A stretch of 9,439 bases of DNA, taken from contig SKPV01000226.1 in NCBI GenBank assembly GCA_007119345.1, positions 1 through 9,439 on the forward strand. The letters run 5' to 3'. The position numbers were made by a program, and so were the translations under genes. Positions 1 through 7,976 of this stretch are shown piece by piece. The DNA is from Halovivax sp. GTDB lineage: Archaea; Halobacteriota; Halobacteria; Halobacteriales; Natrialbaceae. Within the stretch, counting starts at the first letter, position 1. The number at the start of each line of letters is the position of its first letter. Below the pieces are notes generated by a model, which had not been told where the DNA came from, made no database searches, and worked only from the letters and a program-made list of their open reading frames with translations.

Positions 1-78
1 GGATGGCCGAACGGTAAGGCGCACGCCTGGAAAGCGTGTTCCCTTTCGGGATTCTGGGTTCAAATCCCAGTCCTGGCG
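1..78 (+). tRNA. tRNA-Ser (anticodon GGA), 5' end cut by window edge
   Basis: The first 78 bases fold as a class II tRNA lacking about its first four bases. The anticodon stem pairs CACGC (22-26) with GCGTG (34-38) around a seven-base loop CTGGAAA, so the anticodon is GGA (29-31), which reads UCC and UCU serine codons. A long variable arm (39-53, TCCC/GGGA stem) is typical of tRNA-Ser. The T arm is CTGGG/CCCAG (54-58, 66-70) with loop TTCAAAT. The 3' acceptor strand TCCTGGC (71-77) implies a 5' strand of GCCAGGA, of which only the last three bases lie in the window. Base 78 (G) is the discriminator, and no CCA is encoded. Confidence 0.95.
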
Positions 79-81
79 TCT

Positions 82-110
82 CTCGTCGCGAACAATCCGT
101 GAGCGACGAG
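82..110 (+). terminator. hairpin directly downstream of tRNA-Ser
   Basis: An inverted repeat starts four bases after the tRNA end: CTCGTCGC (82-89) pairs perfectly with GCGACGAG (103-110) across a 13-base loop. No clear T-run follows, so it is not a textbook archaeal terminator. It could act in transcript end formation or 3' processing. The pairing is seen directly; the role is inferred. Confidence 0.4.
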
Positions 111-190
111 TACCCAACGAGGGGGATTTGAACGTACGCCAGTCGCAGCCCGCGCAGCGAACGGAGTGAGCGAGCAGGACCGTCTGGAGG

Positions 191-214
191 TGGGTTCAAA
201 TCCCAGTCCTGGCG
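191..214 (+). repeat. duplicated tRNA-Ser 3' end (att-like site)
   Basis: These 24 bases are an exact direct repeat of 55-78, covering nearly all of the T arm, the 3' acceptor strand and the discriminator base of the tRNA-Ser upstream. Homology stops abruptly: base 190 is G where the tRNA has C (54). Archaeal and bacterial tyrosine integrases commonly recombine in the T arm of tRNA genes, leaving an intact tRNA at one end of the element and a 3' fragment at the other. Only 112 bp separate the copies and no integrase is seen between them, so this is probably a collapsed or deleted element rather than a live one. A partial tRNA duplication without an element is the alternative. Confidence 0.7.
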
Positions 215-220
215 CTTCCC

Positions 221-252
221 GCCGCTACCGACTGCGAGCGACGGGTAGCGGC
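221..252 (+). repeat. inverted repeat downstream of the tRNA 3' fragment
   Basis: GCCGCTACC (221-229) pairs perfectly with GGTAGCGGC (244-252) across a 14-base loop. It lies seven bases beyond the duplicated tRNA 3' end. The placement mirrors the hairpin after the intact tRNA, although the stem sequence is different. It may be a processing or termination hairpin, or part of an attachment site. Confidence 0.4.
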
Positions 253-342
253 GTGAGCAATTCGTCGCCACTGCCGAGTCGTTCGCTCCCCGTTATCTCG
301 CCCCTACTAATGGCGGTCTCGCTGATACATCCGCGAACGTGA

Positions 343-362
343 CCGTCGGGCGTTCCCGACGG
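343..362 (+). promoter_or_regulatory. GC-rich hairpin just before the ParB-like A start codon
   Basis: CCGTCGGG (343-350) pairs perfectly with CCCGACGG (355-362) around the four-base loop CGTT. The stem ends ten bases before the ATG at 373. If the transcript has a leader, this stable stem would sit where a ribosome loads; if the gene is leaderless it would instead lie in promoter DNA. The pairing is seen directly and any regulatory role is inferred. Confidence 0.4.
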
Positions 363-372
363 TGGCCGAAAC

Positions 373-1185
373 ATGAATCGGGTCGCGCGATTCGCCGAAA
401 TCGCGGGCGAGGACGGGATCGGTGACGCCCTCCGGTCGACGCGAACGTACCTCTCGAACCGGTCGTTCCCCCTCACCTACTGGGGGCGGGTCGCCTCGAC
501 CGCGGTCCGTCCGGATCGCGTTCATCCCTGGAGGCCGATCTGGATCGATCCGCACGACGTCGAGTGGTCCTACAAGCGCCGGCCGGTCCACGGGGACGGG
601 GGCCGCGTCTTCGCCTTCGACTGCACGGCGGACGCCGGACGGGTCGTCGGCGGGGACTGGGATCGCCGGGTGCGCGTCGAGTACGGCGACGTGCCGAAGG
701 TCGAGGCGACCCGCGACCGATTCGAGGACGGGATCCCGTGGGAGGAGACCGGACTGTTCGATCACCTGCTGGACGTGATCGAGCGGCGAGGCGTCTACGA
801 CGGGTGCGAGACGGAGGCGGACCTGCGGGAACGCTACGAGCGGATCGACCGGTTGTACGAAGCCGTTCGCGACGACGGGTTCGCGAGCCGCGCGGAGCTG
901 TGCGATCGGTTCGCCTATCGGTGCCGGCTGGACGTTCCGAAAGTCCACGTCGGACGCGACGGGACGTTCGTCCACGCCGGCGGGAGCGGCAATCACCGGA
1001 TCGCCATCGCCCGGGTGCTCGACGTTCCGATCGAGGTCCGCGTCGTCGTGCGACACCGCCGCTGGCAGCGCCTCCGGGAGGAACTCCGATCCGCGAGCAC
1101 CCCCGCGGCCCTGAGCGAGCGGGCGCGGGCGAATCTCGACCATCCCGACGCCGAACACCTCGTTCCGGCGTCGTGGGCGGACTGA
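373..1185 (+). CDS. ParB/sulfiredoxin-fold-like protein A, function unknown
   Basis: This 270-residue soluble protein has no signal peptide or membrane span. It is a paralogue of the protein at 5965-6831. Both share, in order, GGDWDRR (here 93-99), an RF..G.PWEET motif (116-126), a C(E)T.AD..R....D.LY stretch (145-162), VGRDG (193-197) and, near the C terminus, GNHRIAIA (206-213) followed by VVVRHRRW. The last block resembles the G-x-x-R box of the ParB N-terminal fold, which binds or hydrolyses CTP in ParB and forms the ATP/ADP site in sulfiredoxin and free-serine kinase. In my general knowledge such haloarchaeal proteins occur beside surface-glycan genes, but their activity is not known to me. 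The ATG at 373 is chosen because the frame is closed by a stop at 340-342 with no other start between. Compared with protein B, the loop before the GNHR motif carries a short insertion. It lies beside a probable integration scar. Confidence 0.75.
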   Translation: MNRVARFAEIAGEDGIGDALRSTRTYLSNRSFPLTYWGRVASTAVRPDRVHPWRPIWIDPHDVEWSYKRRPVHGDGGRVFAFDCTADAGRVVGGDWDRRVRVEYGDVPKVEATRDRFEDGIPWEETGLFDHLLDVIERRGVYDGCETEADLRERYERIDRLYEAVRDDGFASRAELCDRFAYRCRLDVPKVHVGRDGTFVHAGGSGNHRIAIARVLDVPIEVRVVVRHRRWQRLREELRSASTPAALSERARANLDHPDAEHLVPASWAD

Positions 1186-1331
1186 TACCGACGGCCGTGA
1201 CTGGTTGATGGTACGACCGCAAGACGATTCGCGGTCGTGCTGGAAACGACTCGCGGCCGTCGTCGCGACGCGTCGCCGGACGGACGGCGGCGGACGTATC
1301 TTTCAAGACGCCGCGCCCGAATCGTCGACGT

Positions 1332-1796
1332 ATGAACGAGGCGAATCCGCCGGCTCCGACCGTCGAGGAGGCCCTGCACACCACCCTCGGCCTCTCGTTC
1401 GAGGACGCGGTGGCGCACGTCCAGCTGGAACACGAGTACGCCGGCTTCGAGACGGTCGCGCTGACGCGCCTCGACGAGTTCGTCGCGGGCGTGCTCGGAG
1501 AGGAGATCCGGAGGACGGCGCTGCTCGTGGTCTGTCACGCCGAGATCGCGAGGGACGCCCTCGAGATCGACCCGCAGCTGGCGGGACTGCTGCCGTGTAC
1601 TACCGTCGTCTACGAGGGCGACGACGGCGACGTTCACGTCTATCACGCCTCGACGACGAAGGCGATCCGCGACCTGGGTTGTGCCCCCGCCGACTGCGAG
1701 CCCGCGGTCGCGGCGCTCGTCGAGCTGACCGGCGAGGTGATGGCGGAGGTGTGGGCGAACGTCGAGCGCTACGCCGAGGGCGCGTCGTCGGCGTAG
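1332..1796 (+). CDS. DUF302 domain protein
   Basis: This 154-residue protein matches the DUF302 pattern. It has an early 'F..AV..V...' helix and an AGFETV segment (37-42), then a hydrophobic strand ending in Cys68 (ALLVVCHAE). The hallmark LLPC (86-89) follows, then a strand and acidic turn TVVYEGDDGDVHV. The C-terminal 40 residues are a predicted helix. The domain is a small alpha/beta fold found across archaea and bacteria. Its biochemical role is not established; membership in stress or redox contexts has been suggested, and the two conserved cysteines fit that loosely. The ATG at 1332 is preceded at 29-35 bases by a weak A/T patch (TATCTTT, 1297-1303), consistent with a short-leader or leaderless transcript. 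It lies 146 bp after ParB-like A on the same strand, probably with its own promoter. Confidence 0.85.
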   Translation: MNEANPPAPTVEEALHTTLGLSFEDAVAHVQLEHEYAGFETVALTRLDEFVAGVLGEEIRRTALLVVCHAEIARDALEIDPQLAGLLPCTTVVYEGDDGDVHVYHASTTKAIRDLGCAPADCEPAVAALVELTGEVMAEVWANVERYAEGASSA

Positions 1797-1810
1797 GCCG
1801 CGACGGTCGC

Positions 1811-1924
1811 CGCTCGATCTCGGCGGGCGCGCCGTCCCCCTGGCCCGAATTCAGCGCTCGATCTTGGCGGGCGCCCCGTCCGTTCGGGCTCGAATTCAGC
1901 GCTCGATCTCGGCGGGCGCGTCGG
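1811..1924. repeat. three-copy 44-45 bp tandem repeat overlapping a gene end
   Basis: Copies begin at 1811, 1855 and 1900, each with CGCTCGATCT(C/T)GGCGGGCGC. The first two also share a following CCGTCC and a CGAATTCAG end. The third copy is the 3' end of the minus-strand 47-residue gene (stop 1896-1898). The middle copy repeats that gene's last codons and its TGA stop with one Glu-to-Lys change, and the first lacks the stop. The tract fills the gap between the DUF302 gene and the small gene. Confidence 0.85.
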
Positions 1925-2039
1925 TCGCGATCCAGCGATCGGGTTTCTCGGGGTGGCGCAGCTCGAGGCGGCCGGTCGGGCAGACGACGAACTCGGGGCG
2001 GTCGTCCGCGGGCGGGAGTCGCTTCGGGCGATCGGTCAT
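1896..2039 (-). CDS. small conserved-looking protein, 47 residues, unknown function
   Basis: A 47-residue reading frame runs from the ATG at 2039 to the TGA at 1896-1898. It begins MTDRPKRLPPADDRPEFVVC and continues through PTGRLELRHPEKPDRW to an acidic end, APAEIER. The EFVVC-PTG-RLELRHP-W pattern reads like a tiny folded beta domain with one Cys (residue 20) rather than random sequence: the composition is balanced, unlike the Arg-rich shadow frames around it. I do not recognise a named family. The frame is open far upstream, but that extension overlaps the membrane protein gene and is Arg-rich, so the start at 2039 is preferred. An A/T patch at 2109-2117 (GAGAAATAT on the minus strand) could be its TATA box. 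Its 3' end is partly duplicated downstream. Confidence 0.6.
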   Translation of the reverse strand: MTDRPKRLPPADDRPEFVVCPTGRLELRHPEKPDRWIATDAPAEIER

Positions 2040-2197
2040 GAGACGGACGTCCACGCCGGTCGACAAGGGTACGCCCCGCGTACCGCGGGCGGAGCCCGTG
2101 CCAACGCGATATTTCTCGGCCCGCGAGGGGGCGACTCCGGACCCGCGAGACGGCGACGATCCGCGAGACGGCCCGCGCCGACCGGATCGACGGCGAG

Positions 2198-2449
2198 TCA
2201 CTCCCCGGACGCGCCGCCCTGGTAGATGCCCAGATAGACCGACGCGATCGCGCACGCGACGCCCGCGAAGAACAGGTAGCTGTAGACGGAGTCGGGCGTG
2301 ACGGGCGCGCTCTCGTTGGCGAGGGCGCCGCCGAAGCCGACGAGCAGGAGGACGAACGCCGCCGTCCGCAGGTGCAACGGGAGCCGCGAGCGCCGGGGCT
2401 CGGCGGCCTCCTCGGCGTCCGTTCGGTCCCGGTCGAGTTCCGCGTCCAT
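2198..2449 (-). CDS. small two-helix membrane protein, unknown function
   Basis: This 83-residue protein has a charged, Asp/Glu/Arg-rich cytoplasmic head (residues 1-27) and two hydrophobic segments, about 28-45 (TAAFVLLLVGFGGALA) and about 58-76 (YSYLFFAGVACAIASVYLGI). The short loop between them is ESAPVTPDSV. The layout is that of many small haloarchaeal inner-membrane proteins with no assigned role. The start ATG at 2449 gives the natural hydrophilic N terminus. It is divergent from the glycosyltransferase gene at 2679 with about 229 bp between them, and it reads toward the 47-residue gene, from which it is separated by 158 bp with a plausible separate promoter. Confidence 0.75.
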   Translation of the reverse strand: MDAELDRDRTDAEEAAEPRRSRLPLHLRTAAFVLLLVGFGGALANESAPVTPDSVYSYLFFAGVACAIASVYLGIYQGGASGE

Positions 2450-2641
2450 CGCTGGTCGGTCGAGAGGACGACCGGGCAGGTAAAGCTGGCGCCGGACGGA
2501 CTCGCGGCGGTCGTCCTCGACGCCGCGACGTGCGTCGCGCTCGGCCGGCCCGGCGGGAGGACGATTCTCGGTGAAGAGAACTCGATACGACGCGGACGAG
2601 ATGCGACGCGGAACCTCCGGCGCGAATCGACGAAACGCCCG

Positions 2642-2647
2642 TATAAC
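2642..2647 (+). promoter_or_regulatory. TATA box for the first glycosyltransferase gene
   Basis: TATAAC in an otherwise GC-rich stretch (GTATAACAAACG, 2641-2652) lies 32 bases before the ATG at 2679. Archaeal transcription starts roughly 25-27 bases after the TATA centre, which predicts a leader of only a few bases. This spacing supports the 2679 start over the in-frame ATG at 2571. Confidence 0.55.
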
Positions 2648-2678
2648 AAACGACGACTGTCACGTCGGTCGACGAAAG

Positions 2679-3785
2679 ATGCCCGCGAACCCGTCCGCCG
2701 CCGACCGACCGTTCGTCTCGGTCGTCGTCCCCGTCTACAACGATCCCGACGGGATCCGAGCGACGCTCGATTCGCTCGTCGACCAGACGTATCCCGAAAC
2801 CGCCTCCGAGGTGATCGTCGTCGACAACGACTCCACCGACGAGACGCCCGCTGTCGCGCGGTCGGTCGCCGCCGACCACCCCGGGCTCGTCCGGCTGGTG
2901 CGGGAGACGGAGATCCAGAGCTCCTACGCGGCGCGGAACGCGGGGGTTCGGGCGGCATCGGGCGACGTCATCGCGTTCGTCGACGCGGACGTCGTCGCCG
3001 ACGCCGATTGGCTCGAAGCCGGCGTCGAGGCGATGGGCGAACGGGGCGCCGAGTACCTCGGCTGCCGCGTCGACGTCCCGTGCCCCGAACCGACGTTCGC
3101 GGGGCGGTACAACGCCGCCACGGGGTTCCCCGTGAGACGGTACGTCGAGGAGGGGTCGTTCGCGCCGACGTGCGCGCTCTTCGTCGCGCGAGCGGTCTTC
3201 GCGGACGTCGGGACCTTCGACGGCGGCCTCGTCTCCGGCGGCGACGTCGAGTTCGGCCGGCGGGTGGCCGCCTCCGGCCGGAAGATCCACTACGCGCCGG
3301 AGGCGCGGGTCGAGCACCCCGCCCGGACGTCGCTCCGGTCGCTGCTCGAGAAGTACGTCCGCGTCGGGGGGGGCGCCGTCCAGCAGCGTCGCCGCTACCC
3401 CGACCGGTTCGATCCCCGGCCGCTGTACGATCCGGTGCTGTACCTGCCACCGCACCCCCTTCGCTTCCACCGGAACTTCGGCGCGGAGTGGGACCGGCTG
3501 AGGCGGACGGAGAAGCTCGGACTGTACGCGGTCGGCGCGCTCGTCAAATTCGCCGAGACCGGCGGCCGCCTCGCCGAGCGGTTCGGCGTCGGTTCGGCTC
3601 CTGCCGAGGGGATAGACCGTCTCGGTCCGGCCGCCACCGGCGGACGCGCCGAGCGGGTCGCCGAATTCGATCCGGCGGCAGACGCCCAGCTGGCTGGTGA
3701 ATCTGCGGGTGCAGAGCCGACAACGGAATTCGAATCGATGACCGACGCCGAGCGGGCCGCGAACGCGACGGAGCCGTCCGACTAG
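2679..3785 (+). CDS. family 2 glycosyltransferase
   Basis: This 368-residue enzyme would transfer a sugar from a nucleotide- or dolichol-linked donor to a growing glycan at the cytoplasmic membrane face. GT-A fold landmarks appear in order: VSVVVPVYND (13-22), VIVVDNDSTDET (45-56, with D49 near the nucleotide), AARNAGVRAASGD (84-96), and the metal-binding DAD (102-104) within FVDADVV. GGDVEFGRR (187-195) occupies the acceptor/catalytic-base position. After about residue 255 there is a helical region with an amphipathic stretch (KLGLYAVGALVKFAE) that may contact the membrane. The last 50 or so residues are an acidic, low-complexity tail. An in-frame ATG at 2571 would add 36 Arg-rich residues and place the TATA box inside the gene, so it is not used. 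The gene converges on the ABC exporter with only 10 bp between stop codons. The sugar specificity cannot be read from sequence. Confidence 0.9.
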   Translation: MPANPSAADRPFVSVVVPVYNDPDGIRATLDSLVDQTYPETASEVIVVDNDSTDETPAVARSVAADHPGLVRLVRETEIQSSYAARNAGVRAASGDVIAFVDADVVADADWLEAGVEAMGERGAEYLGCRVDVPCPEPTFAGRYNAATGFPVRRYVEEGSFAPTCALFVARAVFADVGTFDGGLVSGGDVEFGRRVAASGRKIHYAPEARVEHPARTSLRSLLEKYVRVGGGAVQQRRRYPDRFDPRPLYDPVLYLPPHPLRFHRNFGAEWDRLRRTEKLGLYAVGALVKFAETGGRLAERFGVGSAPAEGIDRLGPAATGGRAERVAEFDPAADAQLAGESAGAEPTTEFESMTDAERAANATEPSD

Positions 3786-3795
3786 CCGAACGCGG

Positions 3796-5652
<1,857 letters not shown>

Positions 5653-5964
5653 TGTAATCGTACGGATACCGATCTCGAACCCGCCGGGCCGTTCCGGACG
5701 ACGGTTCCGTTATCGACCGCCCGGAAAGTTACGCAATCAATACCGTCCGGTTCTCGAGACGGTTTCGCCCACGTCGGCCGGTCGTCCGTTCGATTGCAAC
5801 CGGCGCCCGGGTGCACGCCGAGAACCGCGGTGACCGACCGACGACGGCGCGATCGGGTGGCGCTGTCGTCCCGGTCGGCGGTCGCACCGTACCCGGAACG
5901 TTCCCGACTTGCGGACGGTAACGGATCGATAACTTTCTCCGGCGCGGACGGATTTCCCGGACGA
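5653..5964. promoter_or_regulatory. divergent intergenic region with a shared promoter-like motif
   Basis: This 312-bp gap separates the exporter and ParB-like B start codons and contains no convincing gene. TAACTTTC occurs once in each transcription direction. On the plus strand it is at 5930-5937 (context GATAACTTTCTCCGG), 28 bases before the ATG at 5965. On the minus strand it is the complement of GAAAGTTA (5724-5731, context GTAACTTTCCGGG). The plus copy is well placed for a TATA box and short leader. The minus copy would give a leader of roughly 45 bases. A further GATAACGG (complement of 5708-5715) is a second minus-strand candidate. Confidence 0.4.
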
Positions 5965-6831
5965 ATGGAGATGGATTCGGTCCGCGGAACGCTCCGGCTC
6001 GCCCGCAGCGCCTACCGGACGGGTGGCACCGCCGGCTTGCTCGCGGCGACCGTCGAGCGCGGGCTCAGCCGTCCGCGCGTTCACCCGAAACTGCACTGGC
6101 GACTCGCCAGGGCCTACTATCGCCGACGCTGCGCGAACGACGTGGCGGCGTACGACGCGGCGCCCGATCCGTTCAAACTCGAGCGGGTTTCGCCCGATCG
6201 GATCCGGCGCCACACCCGCCGGGAGTACCCGCCGTACCGTGATCGGCTGGCGCTGTTCGGCGCCGTCCGGGGCGGAGACTGGGATCGCCGCGACGGGCCG
6301 CCGGTCGATTCCGGGTACCGGGGGCCGCCGGCAGAGCTGTTCCTCGCCGACCGATTCGAGGGGTCGGTGCTGTACCGGTCGCTGGAGGGGCGCTTCGAGC
6401 GGGGCGTTCCCTGGGAGGAGACGCCGCTGGTCCGCGAGGTGCTCGATCTCGTCGAGGAATCGGGACCGGATCGCGTCTGGCACGAGTGCGAAACCGCGGC
6501 GGACGTTCGCCGCCGGTGCGAGCGCCTCGACGCCCTCTACGCGTCGATCCGGGACGACGGCTACCGGTCCCAGCGGGCGCGATTCGGGACCGACCCGTCC
6601 GTCGGCTTCCGGCACTGTCTGCGCCACGAGATCGCGGTCGACGTCGGTCGCGACGGCGAACTCTTGTTGGTCTGTGGCAAACACCGGCTCGCGATCGCGA
6701 AACTGCTCGGACTGGACGCCGTGCCGGTGGTCTTTCTGGTTCGCCACCCGGAGTGGATGCGCCGTCGGGGGGACGCGATCGGCGGCGGCGTCGCCGAACC
6801 GCACCCGGATCTCCGAGATATCGGGCCGTGA
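5965..6831 (+). CDS. ParB/sulfiredoxin-fold-like protein B, glycan-locus associated
   Basis: This 288-residue soluble protein is a paralogue of protein A at 373-1185. The N-terminal 75 residues are basic and end in DPFKLERVSPDRI. GGDWDRR (103-109), RFERGVPWEET (143-153), the CETAAD..R.CERLDALY helix (175-192) and SIRDDGY follow. The C-terminal unit EIAVDVGRDGELLLVCGKHR (222-241) continues into LAIAKLLGLDAVPVVFLVRH. That unit resembles the ParB-fold core, strand-turn-strand then a G-K-H-R helix start, where ParB binds CTP and sulfiredoxin or free-serine kinase bind ATP/ADP. The catalytic activity is unknown. The long open frame extends far upstream antisense to the exporter; the ATG at 5965 is chosen for its position after the promoter-like motif and for homology starting there. 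ATG at codon 3 (5971) is also possible. It diverges from the exporter and converges on a glycosyltransferase with a 33-bp gap, suggesting a role in surface-glycan assembly. Confidence 0.8.
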   Translation: MEMDSVRGTLRLARSAYRTGGTAGLLAATVERGLSRPRVHPKLHWRLARAYYRRRCANDVAAYDAAPDPFKLERVSPDRIRRHTRREYPPYRDRLALFGAVRGGDWDRRDGPPVDSGYRGPPAELFLADRFEGSVLYRSLEGRFERGVPWEETPLVREVLDLVEESGPDRVWHECETAADVRRRCERLDALYASIRDDGYRSQRARFGTDPSVGFRHCLRHEIAVDVGRDGELLLVCGKHRLAIAKLLGLDAVPVVFLVRHPEWMRRRGDAIGGGVAEPHPDLRDIGP

Positions 6832-6864
6832 GCCCGCTCGAAGCGGCGGCCGGCCGGTTCGGGC

Positions 6865-7869
6865 TCAGGTCGGTTCCGTCCAGAACTTCGTCTGGAGACC
6901 CCGCGTGAACCGGGCGAATCGAACGGCCGACCGGTACGTGAGGTGGCCGCCGAGGGCGAGCGCCAGGTAGACGTACGCGCGCCTGGCGCGCGGGTTCGAC
7001 CGGATCGCGCGGAGGGCGAACCGGCGCGCGTCGCCGTAGTGGCCGTTCGTGAGCCCCGTCCCCGCCACGGTCGTCGCGAGCCAGGCGCGAAACTGCCGCT
7101 CGCGACCGTGCTCGGCGGCCAGTTCCCGGTGCTTCTCGAGGAACAGCGGGTGCGTGGTATCCCGCTTCGGCTCGAACGCGTCGTCGATCTGTTCGTAGTC
7201 GCCGAAGCGGCGCTCGACGAGCGGTTCCCGGACGGAGACGAACTCGCAGTGACGGGAGAGCCGGATCATCCACTCGCGGTCCTGCAGGGCGGGAAACCGC
7301 TCGTCGGGGAGGCCGGCGTCGTCGACGACCGACCGTCGAACGAGCATCGTCGAGAAGGTCCCGGCGGGTTCGCCGGCCATCAGGTCGCCGGTGGCCTCGC
7401 CCTCGATCGTCGGGAGTCTGATCGCCGTCTCGTCGTCTCCGTGGAGGGTCCGCTGGCCGACCAGGGCGACGCCGGCTCGCTCGCCCGCCCCCCAGAGCGC
7501 GGCCACCTGGCTCGCCACCGTCTCCGGCGACCACCGATCGTCGTCGTCGAGAAACGCCACGTACTCGCCCGCCGCGGCGCGGATGCCGGTATTTCGCGCG
7601 GCGTTCGCACCGCGGTTCTCGTCGTGTCGCAGACACCGCCACTCGAGCGCCGACGGGGCGCGCTCCTCGAGAATCGTCGCCGCCGGCGTCGGCGAGCCGT
7701 CGTCGACGACGAGCAACTCGAGGTTCGGATACGCCTGTGCGGCGACGCTTTCGACGGCCTCCACGAGCATCCGGGGTCGGTCGTACGTCGGCAGGACGAC
7801 GCTCACGAGGGGCGACGCGTCCGGATCTCCCGTCTCCATGTCGACCTGAACGTCACGCGTTCGAGACAT
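6865..7869 (-). CDS. family 2 glycosyltransferase
   Basis: This 334-residue GT-A enzyme differs clearly in sequence from the first glycosyltransferase. Landmarks are VSVVLPTYDR (22-31), LLVVDDGSPTP (52-62), DENRGANAARNTGIRAA (83-99), the metal-binding FLDDDDRW (106-113) and LQDREWMIRL (195-204) in the acceptor-site position. The strong DENRGANAARN and DDDD motifs are typical of enzymes adding sugars to surface glycans or N-glycans. Residues 255-334 form a helical tail with a repeat-like segment (HYGDARRFALRAIRSNPRAR) resembling a degenerate TPR unit, followed by a mildly hydrophobic stretch but no clear membrane span. The start at 7869 is used; a second ATG at codon 11 just before the catalytic domain is equally possible. 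The gene diverges from the SRAP gene, with 107 bp between the start codons. Donor and acceptor cannot be deduced. Confidence 0.9.
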   Translation of the reverse strand: MSRTRDVQVDMETGDPDASPLVSVVLPTYDRPRMLVEAVESVAAQAYPNLELLVVDDGSPTPAATILEERAPSALEWRCLRHDENRGANAARNTGIRAAAGEYVAFLDDDDRWSPETVASQVAALWGAGERAGVALVGQRTLHGDDETAIRLPTIEGEATGDLMAGEPAGTFSTMLVRRSVVDDAGLPDERFPALQDREWMIRLSRHCEFVSVREPLVERRFGDYEQIDDAFEPKRDTTHPLFLEKHRELAAEHGRERQFRAWLATTVAGTGLTNGHYGDARRFALRAIRSNPRARRAYVYLALALGGHLTYRSAVRFARFTRGLQTKFWTEPT

Positions 7870-7976
7870 TGTTAGTGCCTGACTACGGCAGAACCGACCG
7901 GCGATGGTCGCGGGTGGGGCAACCGACGGTCGCGGGCGGGGGCAAACGTTAGCCCCTGGCGCACGTACGAACGCCC

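Noticed and set aside
79..190. Second tRNA gene or a live mobile element between the tRNA repeats
   Set aside because: Only the T arm and acceptor 3' strand are copied, with no anticodon arm or 5' acceptor strand, and 112 bp is too short for an integrase.
307..1158. 283-residue minus-strand frame antisense to ParB-like A
   Set aside because: It has shadow-like composition with no recognisable motif, while the plus strand matches its paralogue at 5965-6831.
373..1185. ParB chromosome-partitioning function for protein A or B
   Set aside because: Only the nucleotide-site-like motif resembles ParB. No helix-turn-helix domain, no ParA partner and no centromere-like repeats are seen.
2571..2678. 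Upstream ATG extension of the first glycosyltransferase
   Set aside because: It adds an Arg/Asn-rich tail before the catalytic fold and would place the TATAAC box inside the coding region. The ATG at 2679 fits the promoter spacing.
2372..3700. 442-residue plus-strand frame overlapping the first glycosyltransferase
   Set aside because: The translation is dominated by Arg runs, and the overlapping frame from 2679 carries the glycosyltransferase motifs.
6943..7875. 310-residue plus-strand frame antisense to the second glycosyltransferase
   Set aside because: The minus strand has all GT-A motifs and the plus frame has none.
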